In this document: piece by piece, positions 55,495 through 64,000 of the stretch
How positions within the stretch are numbered: position 1 is the stretch's first letter
Layout of the letters: every line of letters starts with the position of its first letter
Source of the DNA: Liopterus haemorrhoidalis
Lineage: Eukaryota > Arthropoda > Insecta > Coleoptera > Dytiscidae
DNA length: 64,000 bases
Direction of reading: 5' to 3'
NCBI GenBank assembly: GCA_963971575.1
Contig: OZ020611.1
Location: forward strand, 60,669,381 to 60,733,380
Notes under the pieces: generated by a model
Told to the model about the DNA's origin: nothing
Databases searched by the model: none
The model's input: the letters and a program-made list of their open reading frames with translations, nothing else
Position numbers and translations under genes: made by a program

Positions 55495-56445
55495 GTTTAT
55501 TATGATCATCATTTATTAGCCATTGGCATCCACTGCTGAACATAGGCCTATCCTTTTCATCTCTACTCCTCTCTGTCCTGTGCCACCAATTACCGACTAG
55601 TCTCTTGATGTTCTCCGTCCAACGGGTAGGAGGTCTGCCTCGGTTTCTAGTACTGTCTCTAGGCCGTCATTCCAGTACTGTCCTGGTCTATCTACCATCA
55701 TTGACTCTAGCAACATAGCCTTCCCACTGCCACTTCAGACGTGAAATTCTTTCAATTTTATCGCAAAATTTGTTTACTGTCTGATCGACCAATTTGTTTT
55801 TCGATCTAAAAGTGTAACGCCAATCATCGCTCTCTCCATCGATCTTTGTGCAACTCGTAATTTTTCCGCAGATTTTCGCGAGAGGGTGAGAGTCTCAGCA
55901 CCGAAGGTGAAGACCGGTAAGACACATTGATCAAATAACTTTCTCTTGAGGCAGTAGGGGAAATCACCTTTTAAAATGAGTCGGATTTCCAAAGACTGCC
56001 CATCCCAAACCAATTCTTCTGTTTATCTTTATGGTTTGGTTGTCCCTGCCGATTGTGAATTCGTGTCCCAGGTATTTGTAGTGAGAAACTTGATCAATGG
56101 ATCAATCCGAGATTAACAAATTACCACTAAGCAGTAAATTTGTCATAACTCTGGTCTTTTTTATGTTAATTTGGAATCCTATTTCCTCAGCTTCACTATT
56201 TAATTCTTCCATCATTTGGTACATTTCTCCTATGTCGTCAGTAATTAAAAGTATATCGTCGGTGAAACGTAAATGGTTTAGACGATCTCCATTAATCGTT
56301 AAGCCTCGATCTATTCAATTTAGTCTTTTAAAAATGTTCTCCAATGCAGCATTAAATAGTATAAGAGATATAGGATATATATCTCGCTCTATGGTAATAT
56401 TATGCATAATATTAACAAAAACATATAAATTCGTGTTTTGATTTA
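55495..56445 (-). pseudogene. RTE-like LINE 3' fragment
   Basis: Minus strand, from about 56330: LTINGDRLNHLRFTDDILLI (catalytic box FTDD for YADD), then MMEELNSEAEEIGFQINIKK, YKYLGHEFTIGRDNQ and RRIGLGWAVFG. Next come CLKRKLFDQCVLPVFTFGAE with TLTLS, KLRVAQRSMERAMIGVTLLD, RLKWQWEGYVARV and NRGRPPTRW. The 3' end carries the phrase cagcagtggatgccaatggc and then aatgatgatcat, the kind of tail known for RTE-clade elements in insects. There are frameshifts and a stop, and the element is cut off at the 5' side. Confidence 0.85.
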
Positions 56446-56459
56446 ATAAAAATGTTTCA

Positions 56460-57330
56460 AATATTTAATCTTCAAGATTTCTTAATACCTTTGTGACGTA
56501 AATCCTCTGATATTGTGCATCACCTATAATATAATATTTCTCTCGTCCTTATTTTTTTGGTTATTTTTCTTGCAAAAATACTATTCGAAATTTGTTTCCG
56601 GCATTGGTAATGTTGGAAAATACTTGATATAGTCAGAAGAAATGAAATTATGGCTTAATGTGGCTATTATGTTACATTCAACTCGACCTAGATATGAAAT
56701 ATTAATATTTCCAAAGTTATTGGAAATCTGAATTGAACTAATGTATTATGTAACATTATTTATGAGATGCAAATCACAAAATACCTTTCACCACTGCACA
56801 AATGAACTAAGAAATTCAAACTTATAAATATATACGTATCAAATACTCCATTTTCTCTACAGTTCGCAGAGTTTTTCATGAGAAATTGTTAATATAATCC
56901 ATCCATCCAAACAACCATTACTCGTGTTGGACTATAAAAAAATACACCATGTTTCTTTAATATGACATAATCATTGCATAGGGTTCATTCCAATCATGAT
57001 ACACTAAGATAAATTATTTGGAGTACTAATTTATCGTTACGTATAACCCGCAGAGATTATAAGTTTGTTATACAAAACTAACAATCTGAAATAAAATTAG
57101 TAACAATCTATATATCAAATTATTATCTCATTAGATATTTTTAATTGTAGAAAATATGTTGCATCAATGTTCCGTATTTTTTTGAATATATTAGTGGGGT
57201 TCAAATAAATTTTATATTTACTTTATAAATATAAAAGTAGAAATGTTCAAATAATATATGAACATTTTGCAACATTTTGCAGTGGGACTAATGAAGACCT
57301 CCGAACATGTGTATGTAGTCTACCAATAAG
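56460..57330. other. AT-rich DNA without recognisable feature
   Basis: Nothing supportable. Confidence 0.45.
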
Positions 57331-57336
57331 AAAAAA

Positions 57337-57897
57337 TTGGGTTGTTAGATAAATCAGTTTTTTTTTTTTTTTTTTTCTCTCTCATTTATTCAATAAAATA
57401 TACATTCTAAAAAAAATATATTATCAAATGTACTGTCCATTATTTTCTATCACTTTGGACAAACGCTATAATGCCATCTCCCCAGAAGCTTCCGTCTTTG
57501 CTCTCGAAAAATCTGTCCAGGTGAATTTTGATATCGTCCACAGATGCGAAATTTTTTCCGTTAAGGGAATTTTGTAGAAAGCAGAACAAATGGTAGTCGG
57601 ATGGTGCGATGTCTGGACCATATGCTCCGATACCATTTGTTCCGCTATCTACAAAATTCCCTTAACGGAAAAAATTTCGCATCTTTGGACGATATCAAAA
57701 TTCACCTCTACAAATTTTTCGAGAGCAAATACGGAACCATCTGGATAGATGGCATTATGAAATTGCCTGAGTGTTTGTCCAAAGTGATTGAAAATAATGG
57801 ACAGTAATGAACATTTGATAATAATTTTTTTTTTTAGATTGTATATTATTTTGATAAAAGGTGAAAAAAAAACGAACGGACTTATGTAACAACCCAA
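57337..57897. mobile_element. Inverted dimer of a mariner 3' half, 561 bp
   Basis: Both outer ends carry the same mariner end, ttgggttgttagataaatca (left) and ttgggttgttacataagtcc (right, minus strand). From each end inward come a T/A tract, the 3' untranslated part and the last ~65 codons of a transposase, facing each other. The two arms meet near 57603-57640. The left arm (minus strand) reads YGPDIAPSDYHLFCFLQNSL and the right arm (plus) MLRYHLFRYLQNSLNGKNFA, so both stop at the region of the third catalytic Asp. Confidence 0.9.
57641..57807 (+). pseudogene. Mariner transposase C-terminus, right arm
   Basis: The reading FRYLQNSLNGKNFASLDDIK ... FFESKYGTIWIDGIMKLPE then KVIENNGQ and a stop at 57807 is the normal C-terminus of a DD34D mariner transposase. 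The left arm (57602-57415, minus strand) encodes a diverged second copy of the same region, with frameshifts near its end. Confidence 0.88.
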
Positions 57898-58119
57898 TAT
57901 ACTTTTACTATTCTTATCTAGCGTACCTATCATATTACTGTCGCTCTGCTTTAGGTTTGTTATACGCTAGGCATATTTATTCCGACGTAAATACGTGTAA
58001 ACTGGCGTAAACAAGAACTAATTTCGTAAAATATATAAATTACATAAGCAAGAATGGCCATTCAAAAACAAATGCCACCAACTTAAAAAAGATTGCTAAC
58101 GTCTGATTTAGAACCTGCC

Positions 58120-58560
58120 TCGAAAAAGACTGTACTGGATAATGCAATATCACTTGATATACGTGGCCTTACAGCTGCCGAGAGAACTTCTAGGGCCCCG
58201 GGGAGAAACTTTCTTTGCGGGCCCCGGGTAATGATCAATTCTATACTTCTATACCCGGGCCCGTCAAGAGGGTGAAAATTAATTCTTGTAACTTGGACTC
58301 TGGGCCATAAAGCGGGAATTTTTATTATAATACAGGTGAAAATACAACTGATGACCTAAAAAAAGGTCCTCACTTCCAAAATACAAGTGAGTGACGGCCA
58401 CGCGCCCCTGGCACTGGCCTCGATGCCGTTCCTTCGGTTCTTCCCAGGACCCTCGGGGCCCAAAGAACCCTGGGACCCCGGTAATTTCCCCCGGCTACCT
58501 CCCCTCTTGTCGGGCCTGCGTGGCCCTTACAAAAATAAAATCTTTTTACCCGTTATTAAG
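58120..58560. other. GC-rich stretch with gggccccggg motifs
   Basis: Runs such as ctagggccccggggagaaac, gcgggccccgggtaatg, cccgggcccgtcaag and ccctcggggcccaaag stand out in AT-rich DNA. A 60-codon and an 84-codon open frame cross it without recognisable content. It may be the ends of a GC-rich transposon family. Confidence 0.35.
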
Positions 58561-58639
58561 ATACAGATAACACCGATATTAAGTGTTACAGATATGGTGT
58601 ATACAGAAGTGGTGTACAGAAGTGGTGGATATATGATAT

Positions 58640-60400
58640 AAGGAAACTAGGCGTTAATAACTGGTGGATCGTTGCTCAATCGAGAAATATTATTTAATGT
58701 AACCATGACTTTCGAAGGGCCCTAAGGAGTTACTGCGCAAAATTTGGTCCTGCCTAGCAGTGCATAGCGAATAAACAAACATGCAGACATTCGATTTTAT
58801 ATACAAGATTAAAAACTAAAAGGAATATACAACAACAGAATTTATTTGACTCGAGCCAATAGTTCTTGAGAAACCAATATATTTGCCCAAGGGACAAAAT
58901 TGAAATAAATATGATGTAAATATTAATACTATAATAATATTTAAGTTATTTCGTATATCATATATTATGTATAACCACAAATTTATATATATAAGCTATT
59001 GAATTCCGTGATATTTTATTTATGAAGTGTAGTGATTGTCTCTGTGGATCAAGTACATAACATGTGCTTCAATTTGTAACATGCAACATCATATTAAACA
59101 CTGAACAACTTTAACTGCATACATAAAGTACAAATAAACGTCCGGAGTTTTACCGGAAATTACGTCAGGTTACCACAAACTACTATGTAATTAGGTTTAT
59201 TATAAACTAAGTGGTTTTCATGAAACTCATTTTAGAGGACCACGATATGTTGAAAATTAGTTATTTTACATTTTACAACTGCATTGCCCTTAGTTAACAT
59301 AATTGGTTCAATGTGAGAATGAGCTGTTAAAGTTTTTTTGTTTTATTAGCAACACGAAGCAAGTTACCGCTCTTAATAATGGACTTTGTTTTTATGCATT
59401 TATGCATGCAATATGGTAAATTGTTATATCACTGGTTTTTAAGTTTCTAGTGTTTTGTTCTTGCTGCGACCAAAGCTCCTAATGGGTGCAGAATTTCGAA
59501 GGATCAGGCCATTTGGCTTCGCTAGCCACAGGGCGAATTAATTGTGTAAATACGCGGGCTAGTGGTTACTTAAAAGTTAGTTACAATTTTTGGCGCACAG
59601 CAACGATGGTTATTTGGGCATAGCCCATCTATATAACTAGAGTATATATTAAAAGGAATACATTAAACAATAAATAAATAAAATCTTATAGGCATATTCA
59701 GTGAAAGAAACCTTGAACGGACAAACACAAATAAATAGAATAAAAGTTTGTTCGAAAAATTGAACAGACGCAGGCTGTTAAAGGGCCAGTTACCATCAAA
59801 TATCACAGAAATTAATAAAATACTTTGAAATAAGGTGCAAGACTTCACACATAAAACTGTAAGTTCGATTATCTCAGGAAGAGCATGATTACCCTTTCGT
59901 CACCTAAAGCAACAGGTTATAGAACAGGCCTAACCCCTCTCTGGCATCATCGAACTGTACACACTGGACTGAAATGTGTGACGCAGACAAATCTGTGTTA
60001 GTCGTCTCCCAAATGGGAAGTTCTTCACCACGAAGGTGGTGTCCATGGGATCAACCATGCGGGCTGTTGGTCGATGTTACTGTTACACAATAACTTTATG
60101 GGAAGGAGAGGTTGTATAGAACCTTATTAACGCGGCTTGTATGCCAGTCTTGGCACAAAAGGGAATGTTAGCCTTTGGAGAGACAGGTTCTTTATAAGGT
60201 CCACATATAAATATTAGAAATAGGATCCCTAGGTGCATGACTTCATCTTGACTTCCAAGCGGTAGGGGAGGGGATAACGTATGGTTATCAGTCCGCAGTG
60301 AAAGTGTGGATAGAGAAAGATTCCAAACAAGTCTTGTGAGACTGCAGCGTGCGGGGAAGCTTAATGGCTAGCTACTGGCTATATAAAAAGCATGATACCT
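58640..60400. other. No recognisable feature
   Basis: No coding motif or repeat recognised; the part after about 59870 is less AT-rich. Confidence 0.4.
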
Positions 60401-60526
60401 TACCAGAACTGCAACTGAAACGTCTATGGTTGATTCCTGCTCCACGGGTGGTGCAACTAATTATGTACCTCAAGCAAGTACCATGCAAGCGTAATTTAGA
60501 ATCCAAGCCAAGCGAACAGTAGCGAG

Positions 60527-61252
60527 GTGCAAAATTGGACCATGCTGAAACAACGACAATGCGTGGCAGTAGTTCCTTGTTCCGTTGTACTTGAAGTTCC
60601 TAAAAAATTTTGCACGACACAGTATTACTCTTACACTGATGATGACGATTATATCAATGTAGTATTCTGCGACCAAAAGGAGTGCGTAGGTGCTACAGAA
60701 TTGATGACGGTACTTGAAGACGTGAATATTAAAAATCAACTAAAAGGTTCAGTAATTAGAATATGTGAGAATATAACTAAATACTTGCCGACCGGCGTTG
60801 CGTAGTCGTAACACATCTGCTCTGCGTTGCTAAGGTTTCGGGTTCAAATCCCGTTCAGGCATGGAATTTTTCAAAAATAAGAATTGCCCTGGCTAATTTC
60901 CAAATCAGCAACGGCCATTACAATTTTAAAAAATAAATAAAAAACTAAATGCTTATCTTGTAATTCTGGATTGGCGTGAAAACCGAGTAGAGATGTGGTA
61001 CTGGCGATTTTGTGTACACTAAATCGACAAGGGAATTTATGGTAGAACTATGTGAGTTTGCTAGAAGAAGTCTTCAATTCAAGTCCGCTCTACGTCGCCA
61101 CGCCAGCTACTACTAGATGTGTACTTTATCAAACGACTTGTTTAGAATACGCGCAGTCAGAAAATATGACAACAGTTGAGCTTCTTTACGAAAATATCTG
61201 GCTTCAACACGAGGTCCTTGCTTGTCAACCGCATGCAGAAGCAAAGCTATAA
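60527..61252 (+). pseudogene. Possible unrecognised coding region split by a SINE
   Basis: The open frame 60527-60805 (MQNWTMLKQRQCVAVVPCSV ... TTQYYSYTDDDDYINVVFCD) and the open frame 61052-61252 (MSLLEEVFNSSPLYVATPAT ... ENIWLQHEVLACQPHAEAKL) have balanced, protein-like composition unlike nearby random frames. A SINE sits between them and supplies the last residues and the stop of the first. A TATA-like ctatataaaaagcat lies at 60379-60393. I recognise no family. It may be a decayed host or transposon gene, or chance. Confidence 0.3.
60787..60942 (+). mobile_element. tRNA-derived SINE (SINE-1, copy 2)
   Basis: Begins gccgaccggcgttgcgtagt, with a box A region at gtagtcgtaacacatctgct and box B ggttcaaatcc (about 60839-60849), then the body atggaatttttcaaaaataa, and ends in an A-rich tail. 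The flanks aactaaatactt (60775-60786) and aactaaatgctt (60943-60954) form a 12-bp target duplication with one mismatch. It is the same family as 47589-47731. Confidence 0.88.
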
Positions 61253-61259
61253 ACAAATG

Positions 61260-61760
61260 ATTTTGTCCCGTTTGGTTCATACTTTCAACTGTATATCTTA
61301 CTTTAATAATTCTTGATATTAAGCTTAATTTGTGATGAAGTATCGAGTGAATTCAAAATGATCTTAGTAAAACCAACCGAGTGTTTATTTTATTTTTTTA
61401 TATAATAATCTATCTGTCTTTTTTTAGTTTCCACCTGGATAACCACTTCTGATATAATCACGTTATTTGATAGCATGTCCAATAATCCTTAAATATAATT
61501 ATATTAAATGTAAGATATGTTTCTAGAAAGCAGTATTTATGGAAGTATATTTGCATGCATAATATTAAGATACTTACTATTGCATATTTAATATTGCGTT
61601 TAAATATTTTTGTGTTAACTGAACAATTCTTAAGAATTTTGGAATATACATGAAATTATTTCATATTTTTCTGTTTTATTTATTATTTAATGTATTTAAA
61701 TACCAATTTCAGGAATATTACTAATAAAATTAATATAGATGAAGGTAAAAATAAATATAT
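61260..61760. other. AT-rich DNA without recognisable feature
   Basis: Nothing supportable. Confidence 0.45.
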
Positions 61761-61920
61761 ATTTTACCCAAGCCCACAAAGCCAGACTCAGAAACTAACT
61801 GTGCTTCAAGTTCGTAAGCTGGACTTTTTATTCTCAGACAGAAGACTTAGAAACTAAACGTGCTCCTAGTTCACGCTACAGTGGATGCTCCAGGTCCACA
61901 AAGTCGGATTCAGAGATTAA

Positions 61921-63133
61921 GGGACTATTACCGGTTAGAAAGGCAAATAATGACCTATAATTAAATATTTTTTTTTTTAGTTTCCTTTATTATAGAACGT
62001 TGTGTAACTTTTTTTATTTTATTAATATTATATTCAAGATTATAATTTTTTTTTTTTTTTTTTCAATACATAGATAATTATATAGATGGCGCCAAAGTTC
62101 AGTACCAAAAAATTATGATGCTCCATGGCCCGGGGTTAATCTCGAAATTGAGAAGTCTGAAACAAAAAATTCAAAAATAATTTTAAAGATGAAGGTGTCT
62201 TACATCGTAATTTACCACCTATTATAAAAAAAAGGGTGTAAAAACAAAATGGCGGATAAGTGAAATTTTTTTTTCTAAAAATCATGTTTTTTTCCCCTTT
62301 TACCTTTATCATTTTTTTTTTTCATTTTTTTTTTTGCAATTTTCTGGTAAATTACGGTAGAGGACATCAAAATGAACAAAATTCACTAAATTTTAAAAAT
62401 ATCCGTTGTGTAGTTATGGAGAATAAGTCTGGGCCGATTGAAAAAACACCATTTCGAGAAAATCACTTTTAAAGTTTTTTTTAATATTTGTATTGTAATA
62501 TTTAAAAAAAAAATTGTGTTTCAGCCCTTACAATTGGTTAATCAGCAATCCCTGGTTCATATAAAAGTACTCCCGAATCAATCATTTGTTGCTGTTCCTC
62601 TTGCTGAGCAGTTTGCTTTGCCAAGCGAGCTTCCTTCGACGCCGCGGTACTCGCTTTATTGGCCATCTCAATGCGTTCCTCATCTTCTTTTTAAACATAA
62701 TCATACGCAGAGTGTCCAATTATGCATCCCATTACCTCCAATATTTTCAAGAGGGACGTTCTACCTTCATTAAATATTGCTAATGAAATATTAGCAGCCA
62801 ACTCAGTAACTTCTCTTCCCACAAACGTATGTTTGGGAACGATAGCCCAAAGTGTTTTATATATATATTTTAATGTTTTATTATATGTTTAATTATATAT
62901 ATATATATATGTATTTGAACAGAATAACGGTGTTGAGAAGCACACCTGCCGAAACTCGTCAAACCAGCTGTCGCGCACCGAAAAAGCGCATGCGCTAAAA
63001 TTGCCACCAATTTCTTATTTTTTTGAATTTCGTTATAAAAATTTAGGATATGATTTCTGAAGGTATAAGGAATCAAAAAATGTAAAAAAAAAAAAAAAAC
63101 GATTTTTTGAAAATTATAACCGATAATAGTCCC
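61921..63133 (-). mobile_element. Kolobok-like non-autonomous element, 1213 bp
   Basis: The ends gggactattaccggtta (61921) and gggactattatcggtta (minus strand from 63133) are inverted repeats flanked by TTAA on both sides (61917-61920, 63134-63137). TTAA duplications with ends starting RRG rather than CCC point to Kolobok rather than piggyBac. The C-terminal end of a transposase-like gene remains inside on the minus strand. Confidence 0.75.
62538..62855 (-). pseudogene. Kolobok-like transposase C-terminal remnant
   Basis: On the minus strand the frame reads LWAIVPKHTFVGREVTELAA then SLAIFNEGRTSLLKILEVMG, followed by a stop inside YDYV*KEDEER. It continues with ANKASTAASKEARLAKQTAQ and QMIDSGVLLYEPGIAD to the terminal stop at 62538-62540. 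This matches the C-terminal pattern of transposase-like proteins I know from Kolobok-type elements (PKH....G......A..IFNEG....L.I...MG ... R...R.S...KEAR.AKK ... Y..GIAD). The link is from memory and needs a search. The catalytic part is missing. Confidence 0.65.
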
Positions 63134-63299
63134 TTAATTGTGCTCCTAGTTCGCATACTTCTATATTCCTCGGTAAAAATGAGGTTCGGAGACCAACCGT
63201 GCTCCTGGTTCACGTCACGGTGCAGGTGCTCCAGGCCCACAAAACCAGACTCAGAGACTATCTTTACTCCTAGTTCACAATGATATTGTCTACGAGCAC

Positions 63300-63540
63300 G
63301 CGAGCATAGCTATTAGACAGGTCACTACGCCTCACAAGCGTGATTTACGGTAATATCACAATAAACTGTCACTCTGGGTAGACAATTGGGGTGGGGGCAT
63401 ATAAAATCGGACATAAATGGCTAAATATATTAATATAACTATAAATCCGAACAAAAGGGAATATAGATAAAATTCAATTAACGAATAGTAGTAGTAACAT
63501 GATTTATTTATTTATTGCTTGGGTGGTTAAACAGAACATA
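63300..63540. other. No recognisable feature
   Basis: Nothing supportable apart from a short (attt)n run near 63503. Confidence 0.4.
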
Positions 63541-63544
63541 GTTC

Positions 63545-64000
63545 CCAGGGATTCAGAAAACCGAAAAAAAAACGTTATTTTTGTTGCACGGAGCTGAACC
63601 GAAAAAAATATCGGTTTATTTCTGTTCAGATAATGTTTATGAGAGTGGGCCAAAATATAAAATAAATTTTATTTAAGATTATTTTGTAAATTAATGAGCA
63701 GAAAAAATCGTAATATTTTAACTGATAAGTAAAAAAAAAAATCCACTTCTATTATTTGGGGGAAGATGAACGCCCAGAACCCCCCTTGGCAGCGGACTTG
63801 GTATGATTATTGCAAAATAAGGAATAAAATGTTCTTCTAAATTATAGTAGAAAATAAATTTCTAATACAAATAAAAGCATTTAAAAATTCGGAACTGAAC
63901 CGAAAACCGAAAAAAACGTTATTTTTGCCGGAACGAAAACCGGAACCGAACTGATATATTTTCTTTAATTGAACCGGAACATAAACCGAAACGAAAAAAA
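63545..64000. repeat. hAT-like terminal repeats, cut by window end
   Basis: The segment cagggattcagaaaaccgaa then cgttatttttg near 63546-63583 recurs as ctgaaccgaaaaccgaaaaa then cgttatttttgcc near 63894-63931, with more aaccgaaac motifs up to the window end. CAGGGATTC-type ends resemble hAT termini. The element continues outside the window. Confidence 0.45.

Larger units (their letters stand above)
61765..63290. repeat. Minisatellite (gtgctcctagttcacg units) split by a transposon
   Basis: Related units of about 60-70 bp flank the Kolobok-like element on both sides. Left: phrases cacaaagccagactcagaaa, gtgctcctagttcacgctac and ctccaggtccacaaagtcgg. Right: gtgctcctggttcacgtcac, ctccaggcccacaaaaccag and ctcctagttcacaatg. 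The array was continuous before the insertion at TTAA. Confidence 0.75.

Noticed and set aside
61921..63133. piggyBac element
   Set aside because: The TTAA target fits, but the ends start GGG rather than CCC and the protein remnant is not piggyBac-like; Kolobok fits better.

Overview
This is an AT-rich stretch of eukaryotic nuclear DNA, almost certainly from an insect. The evidence is the mix of transposon families (DD34D mariner, Tc1, pogo/Tigger, PIF/Harbinger, hAT, Kolobok-like and THAP-containing elements, CR1/Jockey-like and RTE-like LINEs, tRNA-derived SINEs) and blocks of the insect telomere unit TTAGG. A hemipteroid insect is a guess I cannot confirm. I found no confident host protein gene. 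The longest intact reading frame is the reverse transcriptase of a LINE, and nearly every recognisable protein is a transposon relic carrying stops or frameshifts.

Layout. 0-10 kb: the 3' part of a mariner at the window edge, a three-copy 147-bp repeat, copy 1 of dispersed repeat family A, a hAT relic, family A copy 2 beside a Tigger relic that is itself interrupted by a Penelope-like fragment with a hammerhead-ribozyme-like fold, degenerate repeats near 7.6-8.2 kb, and a THAP-bearing DNA element (8.4-9.6 kb) with a small foldback array inside it. 9.6-18 kb: a possible SINE, a LINE tail, a mariner N-terminal scrap, a gag relic and long empty AT-rich DNA. 18-20.4 kb: two GC-rich islands, one with a 122/136-bp minisatellite and one followed by a short candidate exon. 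22-26.4 kb: a complete but dead Tc1-type element and a LINE fragment. 28-31.5 kb: a roughly 120-bp tandem array, an inverted reverse-transcriptase relic, family B copy 1 and a tRNA-like sequence. 32-36.4 kb: a near full-length LINE. 37.6-45.3 kb: family A copy 3 with a complete mariner inside it, a LINE tail, an inverted-repeat element with a pogo element inside it, family A copy 4, family B copy 2 and a deleted Harbinger. 46-50.5 kb: a hAT-type element holding a mariner, a SINE, and a 1.88-kb foldback element with 9-bp target duplications that contains the 120-bp repeat and a TTAGG minisatellite. 53.6-64 kb: a second hammerhead-like motif in an inverted-repeat element, an RTE-like LINE tail, a perfectly organised inverted dimer of a mariner 3' half, a GC-rich stretch, a possible coding region split by a SINE, a Kolobok-like element inside a minisatellite, and hAT-like ends.

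The genes do not form a pathway. The region is a nested transposon graveyard, and its value lies in the order of insertions and in structures (foldbacks, inverted dimers, ribozyme-like folds, tandem arrays carried by mobile elements) that an open-reading-frame view does not show.
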